Notes: generated from the letters alone by a model not told the origin. A DNA stretch of 64,000 bases from a bacterium (GCA_027319095.1 DAHVNW010000005.1:1-64000); one strand, 5' to 3'. Shown: positions 36,445-46,802, numbered from the stretch's first letter. A program made the numbers and translations.

Positions 36445-37635
36445 TTAGAAAAACATCCTGCCGTGGGGCGCGGCGGCGCTTTGATAAGAAGATTTTACCC
36501 CGGTTATTATTTTTGTTCCGGCTTTGATATATTTGGAAATAATTTCGGTATATTCGTCGTTGCTTATGCCCAAGTTTGCGACAACCGGTTCGGGTTTGCC
36601 TTTTTTTAACAGCCATACGACGCCTTCGCCGACTTTTAGCTTTTTGGAAATATTATCTAATATTGCTTTGTTTTCGCCGGCCGGGATAAATCTTAAAGCG
36701 GTATTAGGCACGCCGAGGACGCCTTTTTTTTCAGAAACGTAAATTTTAACGAGAGCCGTCATACCCGGAAGTATAAGCCTTTTTTTATTATCGAAAAATA
36801 TCGTAACGTTATAGCTTACCACACCAGAAACCGTAGTAGGATTTATTCTGACGTTATGGACGTAGCCCCATATCGTCTTATTAGGATATGCATATACCGT
36901 AAACGACGCTTTATTTCCCTTCTTTATTCCGCTTAAGTCGGCTTCGTTTGTCGTGGTATCTACTTCCATTTTCGATATATTTTCGCCTATAGTAAAAAGA
37001 TTTGGAGTTTGAAAATTAGATGCGACGGTTTGGCCTACGACGACGTTTACATTTATAATAATGCCGTTTACGGGCGAATATATTTTAGTATAAGACAGGT
37101 TCGTTTCGTCCTGTGCAAGCGCCGCCTTATCGGCATTTACAATGTCCCCTAAATATTTTAGCTGCGCTACGTCCTGAAGATAAACGCTGAATGCGTTTTG
37201 TTCCGCCGCGTGTGCTATAAGATTTTCTTTCCACAATTTTTTGTTTCTTATATATGTAAGCTTATCGTATGCCAGCTGGGCTTTTTGCTTAAGAACATTG
37301 GCTTTCGCCGAATCGATGGCGGCTTTATCCTGGTCGGCCTTTTGTATAAAAGGGGCGGGGTTTATTTCCGCCAGTATTTCCCCTTTTTTTACTTCCGAAT
37401 TATACCAGACGTTAAGCTTAGAAAATATGCCCGATACCTGTGCGCCGACGAGGATTGTGTTAATGGGGTTCGTCGTGCCGGTGGTAGTTACGTATTTTTG
37501 TATCGTTAATGGTTTTACGGAATATAATTCGTACGAAACTTTTTTAGCCTTCGATTTTATTAAAAAAAATGATAATGCCGATAATAAAATTATAATAATT
37601 AAGGTTATTATGATAGTTTTTTTACTTTTCTTCAT
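36445..37635 (-). CDS. Periplasmic adaptor protein, MacA/HlyD family
   Basis: 396 residues. An N-terminal inner-membrane anchor (IIITLIIIILLSALSFFLI) lies at 8-26. A lipoyl-like half-motif (SVKPLTIQKYVTTTGTTNPINT then VNGIIINVNVVVGQTV near 183) brackets a coiled-coil hairpin (residues ~95-165). The beta-barrel and membrane-proximal domains follow. It bridges the permease and the TolC-like channel, encoded on either side. Confidence 0.91.
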   Translation of the reverse strand: MKKSKKTIIITLIIIILLSALSFFLIKSKAKKVSYELYSVKPLTIQKYVTTTGTTNPINTILVGAQVSGIFSKLNVWYNSEVKKGEILAEINPAPFIQKADQDKAAIDSAKANVLKQKAQLAYDKLTYIRNKKLWKENLIAHAAEQNAFSVYLQDVAQLKYLGDIVNADKAALAQDETNLSYTKIYSPVNGIIINVNVVVGQTVASNFQTPNLFTIGENISKMEVDTTTNEADLSGIKKGNKASFTVYAYPNKTIWGYVHNVRINPTTVSGVVSYNVTIFFDNKKRLILPGMTALVKIYVSEKKGVLGVPNTALRFIPAGENKAILDNISKKLKVGEGVVWLLKKGKPEPVVANLGISNDEYTEIISKYIKAGTKIITGVKSSYQSAAAPHGRMFF

Positions 37636-37662
37636 TCTTTTTTCACCGTTTTTATTTCGTTT

Positions 37663-39087
37663 TTATTTTAAATAATGCGAACGCAATAAACCCAAATCGG
37701 AATAGAGCCTGGCTTTCAAATAAAAATATGTGTATTCGCCGTTTATATAATCCGTTAAAGCGGAGACGTACTGCGAGTTGGCGTTAACGAGCTGAACCAT
37801 CGAGCCGACCCCTACCTCGTAGCTTTTTAATGCGAGAACGTATGCCAAATTTGACGCTTTTTCGGAGGATTTCATGGCTTTTACCGTTAAATATTGATTT
37901 GTTAATGCGTAGTAATCGTTGGAAACGCTATATATAATATTGTTTTCGGTAAGCTGTTTATTCCATACGTTTCCGTTTAATACCGCCTTTGAATAATCTA
38001 TTTCGTTTTGGGTTAAAAATCCGTTAAAAATAGGTATCGAAACGGAAAGTCCGACGGAATAGTTTTTGTTTAAAGGAAAAGAAGAGTTTGCTCCGGTATA
38101 TGAAAAATCCGCGTTAAAAGTAGGAAAATATCCGCCGCCGGCTTTTTTAACGGATGCATTAGACGCTTTTACGGCATAAACCGCCTGTTTTAATTGCGGG
38201 TTATATTTTACGGCCGTTTGAATGAGTTTTTTAAGTTTGTTTTTAAAAGGTTTGAATTTAAGCGTATTTACAAAACGGTAATTTTTTGAAAGCGGGGGAA
38301 GTCCGACAGCGTTCAAAAGCGCAAGCTTAGCAATTTTAACGTTAAACTTAGAATTAATATACGTCGCTTTGGCGGTTTCCATAGTCGCTTTGGCGGTTTC
38401 GGCGTCTAAAAGATCTCCGGTTCCTACTTTATAATAGGCTTCCGCGGCTTTATACTGAATTTTATCGTTTTTCAGGTTTTCGCCGGCGGCTTTCATCAGT
38501 TCTTTATCGGCAAAATATTGGGCGAAGTCGAGAATAACTTCATAAAGGTCGCTGTTTATATCGTAGTCGTATCCGGCCCGCGCTCCTTTCATCTGATACT
38601 TTGCGTTCAGATAATTATAATAGCGCGAGCCGAACGAATAAAGAACGTACGATGCGTTTAACGATGCCGAATAATCGTTTAAAGAATAGTTTATCCCCGG
38701 TCCGTTTATTATTTGTCCGCCGGAAATAACGTTTTTATTATTGACGTCCATATAGGAATTTTTTGAAAACCCGGCGTTTCCCGAAATTTGCGGATAATAT
38801 TGCGAAAGGGTTTGGTTTTTAGCGTAAATGGATGCAATATATGAATATTTTGAAGACAGTATGCCCGGATAAAACTTTAAGGCGAGACGAAGAGCGCCGC
38901 TTAAAGTGATAATTTCCGGCGATGCTTTTGCCGGTTCCGGCACCGGGTTTTTTAATATTTTATAAGAAAGCTGGGCCAAAATTTCGTGTTTTCCGGTTAT
39001 GCCGGTTCCGGCAAACGACCTGGAATTAAGGCCGGCAATCGAGTATAGAAATAAAAAAAGCATAACAAGGCATGCATTTTTTTTCAT
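37663..39087 (-). CDS. TolC-family outer-membrane efflux protein
   Basis: 474 residues with a signal peptide (KKNACLVMLFLFLYSIAG, cleavage near residue 26). Two outer-membrane-efflux repeats each hold a long helical hairpin (GALRLALKFYPGIL near 64; KLIQTAVKYNPQLKQAVYAV near 288). It forms a trimeric channel through the outer membrane. First gene of the four-gene minus-strand efflux operon. Confidence 0.9.
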   Translation of the reverse strand: MKKNACLVMLFLFLYSIAGLNSRSFAGTGITGKHEILAQLSYKILKNPVPEPAKASPEIITLSGALRLALKFYPGILSSKYSYIASIYAKNQTLSQYYPQISGNAGFSKNSYMDVNNKNVISGGQIINGPGINYSLNDYSASLNASYVLYSFGSRYYNYLNAKYQMKGARAGYDYDINSDLYEVILDFAQYFADKELMKAAGENLKNDKIQYKAAEAYYKVGTGDLLDAETAKATMETAKATYINSKFNVKIAKLALLNAVGLPPLSKNYRFVNTLKFKPFKNKLKKLIQTAVKYNPQLKQAVYAVKASNASVKKAGGGYFPTFNADFSYTGANSSFPLNKNYSVGLSVSIPIFNGFLTQNEIDYSKAVLNGNVWNKQLTENNIIYSVSNDYYALTNQYLTVKAMKSSEKASNLAYVLALKSYEVGVGSMVQLVNANSQYVSALTDYINGEYTYFYLKARLYSDLGLLRSHYLK

Positions 39088-39332
39088 TTTTATGGCATTA
39101 GCACCTGTTTTATATTATAATAATCACCGCTAACTTATATTATATAACTTTAGTGTAAATAAAATATAAACAAGATATAAATGATATAAACGTTTACATT
39201 TCTAAATCCAATGATAATGACTTTTAAGTCATTTGTCAATATATAAAATAAATTCCAATCCCTATTTAGAAAATATTTATTAAGTTTTATTTATAAGTTT
39301 TAATGTTAACTAAATATTAAAATAAATGATAA

Positions 39333-40676
39333 ATGCCGTTAAGTTTTAATCTGATAAGTTTAGGATGTCCTAAAAATCAAGTAGATTCCGAACTGATGTT
39401 CACCAGCTTGGAAAAAACGGATATAAAATTTACTTCGGATGCCGATAACTGCGACGTGTGCGTCGTAAATACCTGCGGATTTATCGAGGCGGCGCGAAAA
39501 GAATCTATAGGCGTGATAATGGAAGCCGTCCAAAAAAAGCTCGAAGGTTCGATTAAATACATAGCGGTAACCGGATGCATGGTTAATAATAATATAGACG
39601 CGCTTAAAAAAGAACTGCCGGAAGTCGATTTGTTTTTGTCCACGTTCGACGAAGAAAAAATTGCAGGCGAAATATCGGCTGCCTTCGGCAAAGACGCAGG
39701 CGGATTAAAATCCGATAAAGGTCACGAAAAGCCAGTCTTCGAAAGGGAGCATTTTAATTTAAAACGCACGGCGTATTTAAAAATTTCGGAAGGATGCGGC
39801 AGGGCATGTTCTTTTTGCACCATTCCTTCTATAAGGGGAAGCTACAAATCCAAATCTATAGAAGATATTAAAAAGGAGGCGGTTTATTTAGCTTCCGCGG
39901 GAGTAAGGGAACTTATAATAATTTCGCAGGATACCTCATGCTACGGATTAGATTTAAACATTAAGAACGGATTATATAAGCTCTTAAAAGAATTGATTAA
40001 AATAAAGTATATAAAATGGATAAGGCTTATGTATATTTATCCGTTGAAAAGCCTGTTTACGGGCGATTTAATAAACCTTATAAAAAATGAAGAAAAAATC
40101 CTTAAGTATATAGACATGCCTGTTCAGCATATAAGCGGCAGCGTTTTAAAAATGATGAAGCGCGGCGATACTAAAAACGATATTTTATACTTAATAGGAA
40201 AAATAAGAAAAGAAATGCCCGAAGCGGCTTTAAGGACTTCCCTCATAGCCGGTTTTCCGGGTGAAACGGACCGAGATTTCGAAGAGCTTTTGAATTTCGT
40301 TAAAGGCGTCAGGTTCGACAATCTCGGAGTCTTTAAATATTCGGACGAGAAAGCCGCCTATTCTTATAAGTACGGTTCAAAAGTCGACGCAAAGACGAAA
40401 ACGTCAAGATATAAGGCTTTGATGGAAACACAAAAATCGATTATGACGGACGTTTTATCTAAGCATATAGGAAAGACTTACGGCGCGATTGTTGACGGAA
40501 CGTCCAATAAAACCGTAAAGTTGAGAACTTATTTTCAGGCTCCCGATATAGACGGCTGTGTTTATTTATATTCCGGAGATTTAAAAAATCGTCTTAAAGG
40601 CAAAACCGGCGAAGATTTCGTTCCCGTTAAGATTTTAAAGCTAAAAGGCTACGATTTAATCGGACTTCCAAGTTAA
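39333..40676 (+). CDS. rimO: Ribosomal protein S12 methylthiotransferase RimO
   Basis: 447 residues. The N-terminal motif ISLGCPKNQVDSELM near 8-22 is diagnostic for RimO over MiaB. Cys in NTCGFI near 48 and TGCM near 82 complete the auxiliary cluster, and the radical SAM motif is CGRACSFCTIPSIRGSYKS near 156. A TRAM domain ends the protein. It methylthiolates Asp88 of S12. The start lacks a strong ribosome-binding site. It precedes the hdr cluster by 150 bp. Confidence 0.94.
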   Translation: MPLSFNLISLGCPKNQVDSELMFTSLEKTDIKFTSDADNCDVCVVNTCGFIEAARKESIGVIMEAVQKKLEGSIKYIAVTGCMVNNNIDALKKELPEVDLFLSTFDEEKIAGEISAAFGKDAGGLKSDKGHEKPVFEREHFNLKRTAYLKISEGCGRACSFCTIPSIRGSYKSKSIEDIKKEAVYLASAGVRELIIISQDTSCYGLDLNIKNGLYKLLKELIKIKYIKWIRLMYIYPLKSLFTGDLINLIKNEEKILKYIDMPVQHISGSVLKMMKRGDTKNDILYLIGKIRKEMPEAALRTSLIAGFPGETDRDFEELLNFVKGVRFDNLGVFKYSDEKAAYSYKYGSKVDAKTKTSRYKALMETQKSIMTDVLSKHIGKTYGAIVDGTSNKTVKLRTYFQAPDIDGCVYLYSGDLKNRLKGKTGEDFVPVKILKLKGYDLIGLPS

Positions 40677-40826
40677 TTTAAAAAGTCTAAATGCCGCCAT
40701 TCCCCCTTTTCCTCCGCCTTTCCCATATATTTCCTCTTAAAATCTGTTGACTAAAAATTATAAATAAAATATAATAATAAGACTTGTTTAAAATTCAATA
40801 AAAAAATAAATCCGGTAAAAATCATT

Positions 40827-41375
40827 ATGAAAACAGTCATAAATGAACAAAACAGACGAAGTTTTTCTTCTCAAGTCGAATCCATGCTCCACGATAAGCT
40901 TGCAAAATGTTACCAGTGCGGGAAATGTTCCGCCGGATGCCCCGTTAATTTCGAGATGGATTATACGCCAAACCAGATTATAAAAATGACGGAACTTGGG
41001 ATGGAAGATGCGGTTTTAAATTCTAAAACTATATGGCTTTGCGTTTCTTGCAATACGTGTTCGACCCGCTGTCCGAAGGGTTTCGAGGTTACGGGAATTA
41101 TGGATGTTTTGAGGGAGATAGCCGAGAAAAAAGGCATTACGTCTAAGGCCGAAAAAGAGATTCAGATGTTTCACGAAGTCTTTCTCGACAACGTCAAGTC
41201 TAACGGCAGGATATTCGAACTTGAACTTGTCGGCAAATATAAGCTTAAGACGCGCCATCTATTCAGGGATATGTTTTTAGCTCCTAAAATGCTTGAAAAA
41301 GGTAAACTGAAGATGCAGGGAGAAAAAATATCCGGTTTAAATCAAATCGCCAAAATCTTTAAAGATTTTGAATAA
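40827..41375 (+). CDS. hdrC: Heterodisulfide reductase subunit C (HdrC)
   Basis: 182 residues with two [4Fe-4S] motifs: CYQCGKCSAGCPVNF near 28-42 and CVSCNTCSTRCPKGF near 72-86. HdrC relays electrons from HdrA to HdrB. It begins a seven-gene run hdrC-hdrB-hdrA-flxD-(two FeS subunits)-flxA. No membrane segment is present, so the complex is soluble, unlike QmoC, which fuses HdrC to a cytochrome b domain. Confidence 0.9.
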   Translation: MKTVINEQNRRSFSSQVESMLHDKLAKCYQCGKCSAGCPVNFEMDYTPNQIIKMTELGMEDAVLNSKTIWLCVSCNTCSTRCPKGFEVTGIMDVLREIAEKKGITSKAEKEIQMFHEVFLDNVKSNGRIFELELVGKYKLKTRHLFRDMFLAPKMLEKGKLKMQGEKISGLNQIAKIFKDFE

Positions 41376-41393
41376 AAGGAGAAATCTAAATAT

Positions 41394-42281
41394 ATGGGTA
41401 AATTGGCATATTATCCCGGATGTTCTTTGAAGGGAACGTCGTTCGAATATGAAGTGTCCCTATTAAAAATACTCGAAGCGCTAAATATAGAAATTAAAGA
41501 AATTTCCGATTGGAATTGTTGCGGAGCTTCGGCGGCGCACAGTATAAACCACAACCTGTCGATAGCTCTTCCCGCAAGAAATCTCGCCATAGCCGAAAAA
41601 GACGGATACGATTCGGTTCTTGCCCCCTGCGCAGCATGTTCCAGCCGCCTCAAAAACGCCGATTACGAATTAAAAAATGACGACGTATTAAAAAAGAAAA
41701 TAACAAATTCTTTGGAAATGAATTACGTTCCTGCCGGAATGAGCATCAACAATATGCTTGAATTCCTTATCGGCGAAGTGGGAAAAGACAGAATAAAATC
41801 CATGGTAAAAAAACCCCTGTCCGGACTTAAAGTCGCTTCTTATTACGGCTGTTTATTAGTCCGGCCTCCTAAAATAATGCAGTTCGACGATGCCGAAAAT
41901 CCGGTTACCATGGACGAACTCGTTGCGCTAACAGGCGCCGAGCCTGTTGACTATTCTTTTAAAACCGAATGTTGCGGGGCGATTAATTCTCTTTCCAAGC
42001 CCGACGTCGTTATGGCTTTAACGGGAAAGGTTCTTTACGACATTAAAAAACACGGCGCAGACCTCGTCGTAGTAGCGTGTCCCCTCTGCCATTCAAATTT
42101 AGACGTCAGGCAAAGGGAAATAGAAAGAAAATACGAAGAAAAAATCGGCTTGCCCGTTCTTTTCATTACCGAACTAATCGGTCTTTCGTTTGGAATAAAT
42201 CCAAAAGACCTTGCGATAGACGGACATATGGTAACGGCGGACAGCGTATTGAGAAAAATCGAAGAATTAAATAATAAATAG
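41394..42281 (+). CDS. hdrB: Heterodisulfide reductase subunit B (HdrB), canonical two-CCG form
   Basis: 295 residues. CCG units: YYPGCS near 6-11, WNCCGAS near 40-46 and CAACSS near 79; then YYGCLL near 152, ECCGA near 195 and CPLCHS near 234. In HdrB two noncubane [4Fe-4S] clusters cleave a disulfide. An AAAGGAG ribosome-binding site precedes the start. In organisms without coenzyme M the disulfide substrate is unsettled. Confidence 0.92.
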   Translation: MGKLAYYPGCSLKGTSFEYEVSLLKILEALNIEIKEISDWNCCGASAAHSINHNLSIALPARNLAIAEKDGYDSVLAPCAACSSRLKNADYELKNDDVLKKKITNSLEMNYVPAGMSINNMLEFLIGEVGKDRIKSMVKKPLSGLKVASYYGCLLVRPPKIMQFDDAENPVTMDELVALTGAEPVDYSFKTECCGAINSLSKPDVVMALTGKVLYDIKKHGADLVVVACPLCHSNLDVRQREIERKYEEKIGLPVLFITELIGLSFGINPKDLAIDGHMVTADSVLRKIEELNNK

Positions 42282-42338
42282 CGGTATGAATAATAAGCGG
42301 TAAAAGTAACTAAAGATGGAAGAAGCGAGGTATATATT

Positions 42339-44321
42339 ATGGCAAGAATAGGCGTATTTGTCTGCTGGTGCGGTTCCAATATAGCCGGAACGGTGGACGT
42401 CGAGAAGTTAAGGGAAGAGGCGGCTAAGATTCCGGGCGTGGTCAGCGCCTCAGACTATAAATATATGTGTTCCGACCCTGGCCAGAACAGTTTGAGAAAC
42501 GTAATAAAAGAACAAAAGCTGACCGGCGTGGTGCTTGCGGCCTGTTCGCCCCACATGCACGAAAATACTTTCAGGAAAGCGGCCGTCAAGGAAGGATTGA
42601 ATCCCTATTTCGTAGAAATAGCCAATATAAGGGAGCAGGTGTCATGGGTTCACGAAGATAAAGAAAGAGCTACCGCAAAAGCTGTCGACCTGATGAAAAT
42701 GATGGTAGAAAAAGTCAAAAGAGACAGACCCGTCGAAGACGTAAAAGTCCCTTTAAATAAAAAAGCCCTTGTAATAGGCGGCGGTATTTCCGGAATACAG
42801 GCGGCTCTCGATATTGCCAACGGCGGAGTAGAAGTTATTCTCGTCGAAAAAGAACCTTCCATAGGCGGAAGAATGATTCAGCTTGACGAAACCTTTCCTA
42901 CGCTTGACTGTTCCAGCTGCATTATGACGCCTAAAATGGTCGAAGTAAACCAGCATCCCAACATAAAGCTTTATACTTATTCCGAAGTCGAAGACATTTC
43001 AGGTTATATAGGCAATTTTAAGGTAAAAATTAAGAAAAAAGCAAGGAGCGTCGTAGAAAAAGACTGTACCGGATGCGGCGAGTGCTGGAACGCTTGCCCG
43101 ATGCATAAAAACGTAAAAAGCGAATTTAACCTTAATCTTTCGGAACGGACTGCGATATACGTTCCGTTTCCTCAGGCGGTTCCTCTTATTCCGGTGCTTG
43201 ACAGGTCTGTATGCCTTCATTTCAAAAAAGGCGGAAAATGTCAAAAATGTTACGATGCGTGCGGTCCTAAATGCATAAATTTCGATTTGCAGGACGAAAT
43301 AATAGAAGAAACCGTAGGAGCTATAGTCGCATCCACCGGCTACGACCTTATGGACACCTCGATGTACGGAGAATACGGCTATGGAAAATATAAAGACGTT
43401 ATATCCGGTTTGCAGTTCGAAAGGCTGCTTTCCGCTTCCGGTCCTACCGAAGGCGTAATAAAAAGGCCTTCCGACGGAAAAACTCCCCAGACTATCGTCT
43501 TCGTCCAGTGCGTAGGTTCCAGGGACCCCGAAAAAGGCGTTCCTTACTGTTCCAAAGTATGCTGTATGTACACTGCAAAACATGCAAAACTTTTTGCCCA
43601 TAAAGTTCACGGCTCGCAGAGTTATGTTTTTTACATAGACATAAGGTCGACAAGCAAAGGTTACGAAGAGTTCGTCAGGGGGACGATGGAGCAGGACGGC
43701 GCGATTTATTTAAGAGGCAGGGTATCTAAAATATACGAAGACGGCGGCAAGCTAATAGTTAAGGGAGCCGACACTCTTTCGGGCAATCAGGTAGAAATAG
43801 CCGCCGATATGGTAGTGCTTGCAACGGGCGTCATACCTAAAAAAGGCTCCGATAAACTTGCCCAGATGCTTGGAATATCTTACGATAAATACGGTTTTTA
43901 TACCGAATCCCATCCTAAGCTCCGCCCCGCGGAATCTTCTACGGCTGGTATTTTTCTTGCAGGCATGGCTCAGGGACCGAGGGATATTCCCGAATCGGTA
44001 GTTTCCGGTTCGGCGGCGGCATCCAAGATACTCGGACTGTTTTCTAAAAACGAATACGAAGTCGAAGGAACTATCGCTAACGTTAACGAAGCTACCTGCG
44101 TCGCATGTTTTTATTGCAGGAGGGTTTGCGCTTATAATGCGATTAGCAAAAAAGAAATTAAAGACAGAAGCGGCAAGGTCGTTAAAGTAGTCGCAAGCGT
44201 AAATCCCGGACTATGCACCGGATGCGGCGCATGCGTCAACGCATGCTTTTCTAAATCCATAGACGTAAAAGGATTTATGGACGACCAGATATACGCCGAA
44301 ATAAAAGCTTTAGCAATATAA
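42339..44321 (+). CDS. hdrA: Heterodisulfide reductase subunit A (HdrA), flavin-bifurcating core
   Basis: 660 residues. The N-terminal domain has VCWCGSNIAG near 8; the FAD fold VIGGGISGIQAALDI lies near 144, with CSSCIMTPKM near 196. Inserted and C-terminal ferredoxin motifs are CTGCGECWNACP near 246, CVACFYCRRVC near 588 and CTGCGACVNACF near 627. HdrA bifurcates or confurcates electrons at its FAD. Context with flxD and flxA indicates NAD(H)/ferredoxin/disulfide coupling. Confidence 0.93.
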   Translation: MARIGVFVCWCGSNIAGTVDVEKLREEAAKIPGVVSASDYKYMCSDPGQNSLRNVIKEQKLTGVVLAACSPHMHENTFRKAAVKEGLNPYFVEIANIREQVSWVHEDKERATAKAVDLMKMMVEKVKRDRPVEDVKVPLNKKALVIGGGISGIQAALDIANGGVEVILVEKEPSIGGRMIQLDETFPTLDCSSCIMTPKMVEVNQHPNIKLYTYSEVEDISGYIGNFKVKIKKKARSVVEKDCTGCGECWNACPMHKNVKSEFNLNLSERTAIYVPFPQAVPLIPVLDRSVCLHFKKGGKCQKCYDACGPKCINFDLQDEIIEETVGAIVASTGYDLMDTSMYGEYGYGKYKDVISGLQFERLLSASGPTEGVIKRPSDGKTPQTIVFVQCVGSRDPEKGVPYCSKVCCMYTAKHAKLFAHKVHGSQSYVFYIDIRSTSKGYEEFVRGTMEQDGAIYLRGRVSKIYEDGGKLIVKGADTLSGNQVEIAADMVVLATGVIPKKGSDKLAQMLGISYDKYGFYTESHPKLRPAESSTAGIFLAGMAQGPRDIPESVVSGSAAASKILGLFSKNEYEVEGTIANVNEATCVACFYCRRVCAYNAISKKEIKDRSGKVVKVVASVNPGLCTGCGACVNACFSKSIDVKGFMDDQIYAEIKALAI

Positions 44322-44355
44322 AAATATAAAATAAAAAACAGGGAGTCTTTCGTAA

Positions 44356-44820
44356 ATGGAAGATAAGGACTTAAAAACGGCCGCAAAAACGACGGATAAA
44401 AATTCGGGCGACCCAAGAATAATTGCGTTTGTTTGCAACTGGTGCACATATAACGGAGCAGACCTTGCCGGAACAAGCAGAATGAAATATTCAGATAACG
44501 TAAGGGTCATTAAGCTTCCGTGCACCGGAAGAATAGACCCGCTTTTTATAATCGAAGCGTTTAAAAAAGGAGCTAAAGGCGTTTTGGTTTCCGGATGTCA
44601 CCCTGGAGACTGCCATTATACGAGCGGCAATTATCATTCAAGAAGAAAATATGCAACGTTTAGGGATTTGCTCGGATATCTCGGGGTAGATTTAAACAGG
44701 GTCGAATTTTCGTGGATAAGCGCATCCGAAGGAAATAAATGGGTTGCCGTAATAAACGAATTTACCGATAAAATTAAATCTTTGTCCGGTAATTCTACCG
44801 ATATATTTACAAAAAAATAA
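44356..44820 (+). CDS. flxD: MvhD/FlxD-like [2Fe-2S] adaptor protein
   Basis: 154 residues. The family motif AFVCNWCTYNGADLAGTSRM lies near 24-43, followed by LPCTGRIDP near 55 and SGCHPGDCHY near 79. In Mvh-Hdr and Flx-Hdr complexes this protein links the electron-input module to HdrA. It lies 34 bp after hdrA. Here the partner is an NAD-binding module rather than a hydrogenase, since no hydrogenase genes are present. Confidence 0.9.
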   Translation: MEDKDLKTAAKTTDKNSGDPRIIAFVCNWCTYNGADLAGTSRMKYSDNVRVIKLPCTGRIDPLFIIEAFKKGAKGVLVSGCHPGDCHYTSGNYHSRRKYATFRDLLGYLGVDLNRVEFSWISASEGNKWVAVINEFTDKIKSLSGNSTDIFTKK

Positions 44821-44840
44821 AGGAAATATAGGAAATATTT

Positions 44841-45746
44841 ATGGCAAAAACAAAAACCGACGAAAAATTGCAAAAGATTGCAAAAGACCTGTTGGAAAGC
44901 AAAGAGATCAGCCTCTTAATAGGTTATGCCGGCGGCTCTAATCCCGGCAGGATGAGGCCTTTTTTTATTACTAAACCGGAAGAAACCGAAAAACTATCAT
45001 TCGGAAAATACGCAGTTCAAGACCTTGCCGTATTCCTAAAAAAGCCGGAAGTAAAAAAGTTCGGAAAAATCGGCATAGTAGTTAAAGGCTGCGACGAGAA
45101 GGCGGTTAACGCATTAATTCAGGAATTTCAAATTTCAAGGGACGACGTAAAAATAATAGGAGTCGAATGCAACGGCGTAATAAGGCAAAATCTTGCGGAT
45201 AAAGGAGAAACTAAAGTTTCGGAATCCACCGTTTACGATAAATGCCTTATATGCGAAGAGCATACCCCTGTTCTATATGATTTTATCGTAGAATCGGAAG
45301 AGCCTGAACTCGCAGTGTCCGGGAACGTTAAACCTTATGCGGACATAGAAAAACTCGAAGCTATGAGCGCCGTGGAAAAAAACGCTTTTTGGGCCAAAGA
45401 ATTCGATAAATGCATTAAATGCTATGCATGCAGGCAGGCATGTCCTTTATGCTACTGTTCGAGATGCATCGTGGAAAAAAATATGCCGCAATGGATAGAC
45501 ACCAATTCCGAAGAAACAGGCAACGCCCAGTGGAATCTCATCAGGGCTTATCATCTTTCGGGAAGATGCATAGGATGCGGCGAATGCGAAAGGGCATGTC
45601 CGGTCAATATCCCTCTTATGCTAATTAACGAAAAAATGGCGCGGGACGTTTATAAGCTCTTTGGTTATAAATCTGGCAAAGATATAGATGCCAAACCTGT
45701 TTTTGGAGTATTCGCCGAAAGCGATTTCAACGACTTTATAAAATAA
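44841..45746 (+). CDS. Iron-sulfur subunit of the Hdr-Flx complex (FlxC-like)
   Basis: 301 residues. The N-terminal ~150 residues form an alpha/beta region with Cys in KGCDEKA, VECNGV and YDKCLICEEH. The C-terminal half has CIKCYACRQACPLCYCSRC near 192-210 and CIGCGECERACPVN near 243-256. The architecture resembles the dicluster FeS subunits of FlxABCD and FrhB-type proteins. The label FlxC is positional. Confidence 0.75.
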   Translation: MAKTKTDEKLQKIAKDLLESKEISLLIGYAGGSNPGRMRPFFITKPEETEKLSFGKYAVQDLAVFLKKPEVKKFGKIGIVVKGCDEKAVNALIQEFQISRDDVKIIGVECNGVIRQNLADKGETKVSESTVYDKCLICEEHTPVLYDFIVESEEPELAVSGNVKPYADIEKLEAMSAVEKNAFWAKEFDKCIKCYACRQACPLCYCSRCIVEKNMPQWIDTNSEETGNAQWNLIRAYHLSGRCIGCGECERACPVNIPLMLINEKMARDVYKLFGYKSGKDIDAKPVFGVFAESDFNDFIK

Positions 45747-45767
45747 GATATCGGAGACGCGATTATA

Positions 45768-46802
45768 ATGGAAGAAAAATTTAAAGAAAAATATTTTGAA
45801 ATTTCGGCTGAAAATTTAAAGAGATTTATAAATGAGATTATAGCGGATAACTATGAAGTTATTGCTCCGGCGAATAAAGACGGAGACGTCTTTTACGGGA
45901 GGATAAACAGGTTCGAAGATGCAAATTTAGACGTTCTTCTGCCCAAAATGTCTTATAAAGAATTTCTTCTACCGGGAACGGAAACGCTTTTCGAATATTC
46001 TTTTTCCGGAGTAGAGACCGGTATTAAAGACGGACTGGAAGCGGTTAACGGAGCAAACCAAAAAAGGATAATTTTTGGCGGAAGGCCGTGCGACGCCGGC
46101 GCCGGGCCGATAATGGAAAAAGTTTTTAACTGGGATTATAAGGACGAATTTTTTAACGAAAGATTTAAAAACTTAACTATAGTATCCATAGCGTGCGAAA
46201 AACCGGACAACTATTGTTTTTGCACGGAAATGCAGCTTTCTCCGGAAAGTTCTTACGGTTCCGATATTTTGCTTAAAAAAGCCGGCGATAAATATTTTGC
46301 GACGGTAACGAGCGAAAAAGGATTAAATCTTGTTAAATTGCGTCAAAGTTTATTTAATGAAGCGGGGAATGATAAAATACCTGCCGATAAAGACTGGAAA
46401 AAGATTTTCGAAATAGAAAAAACTAAAAGCTTTTTAGATAAGAATTTCGAGCACAACTATTATCAGGAGAGATTTTTGTCGTGCATAGGATGCGGCGTAT
46501 GCACATACACATGCCCCACCTGCCACTGCTTCGATATTCAGGACGAAGGTAATTTAAGGGAAGGCAGAAGGATTAGAAATTGGGATTCGTGCCAGTTCGG
46601 CATATTTACCCTGCATACCTCCGGACATAATCCGAGAGTTACGCAAGGCGACAGATACCGGCAAAGGCTTATGCATAAATTTAAAATATACAGCGAAAAG
46701 TTCGACAAATACTTGTGCGTAGGGTGCGGAAGATGTTCCCGTAACTGTCCCGAAGATATAGATATTAAAGAAGTAGCTAAAGATTTAGCGGAACTTGCGT
46801 AG
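45768..46802 (+). CDS. AsrA/FlxB-like dicluster [4Fe-4S] subunit
   Basis: 344 residues. Cysteines include FGGRPCDAG near 104 and PDNYCFC near 145. The C-terminal pair CIGCGVCTYTCPTCHCFD near 238 and CVGCGRCSRNCPEDID near 315 binds two [4Fe-4S] clusters. The layout resembles anaerobic sulfite reductase subunit A and FlxB. It is followed by an AsrB/FlxA-like flavoprotein. Absence of a sirohaem catalytic AsrC gene argues for Flx rather than Asr. The name is tentative. Confidence 0.8.
   Translation: MEEKFKEKYFEISAENLKRFINEIIADNYEVIAPANKDGDVFYGRINRFEDANLDVLLPKMSYKEFLLPGTETLFEYSFSGVETGIKDGLEAVNGANQKRIIFGGRPCDAGAGPIMEKVFNWDYKDEFFNERFKNLTIVSIACEKPDNYCFCTEMQLSPESSYGSDILLKKAGDKYFATVTSEKGLNLVKLRQSLFNEAGNDKIPADKDWKKIFEIEKTKSFLDKNFEHNYYQERFLSCIGCGVCTYTCPTCHCFDIQDEGNLREGRRIRNWDSCQFGIFTLHTSGHNPRVTQGDRYRQRLMHKFKIYSEKFDKYLCVGCGRCSRNCPEDIDIKEVAKDLAELA

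Noticed and set aside
40827-44321. QmoABC complex instead of HdrCBA
   Set aside because: QmoC has a cytochrome b membrane domain and QmoB is HdrA-like; here HdrC is soluble, HdrB has two CCG units and only one HdrA is present.
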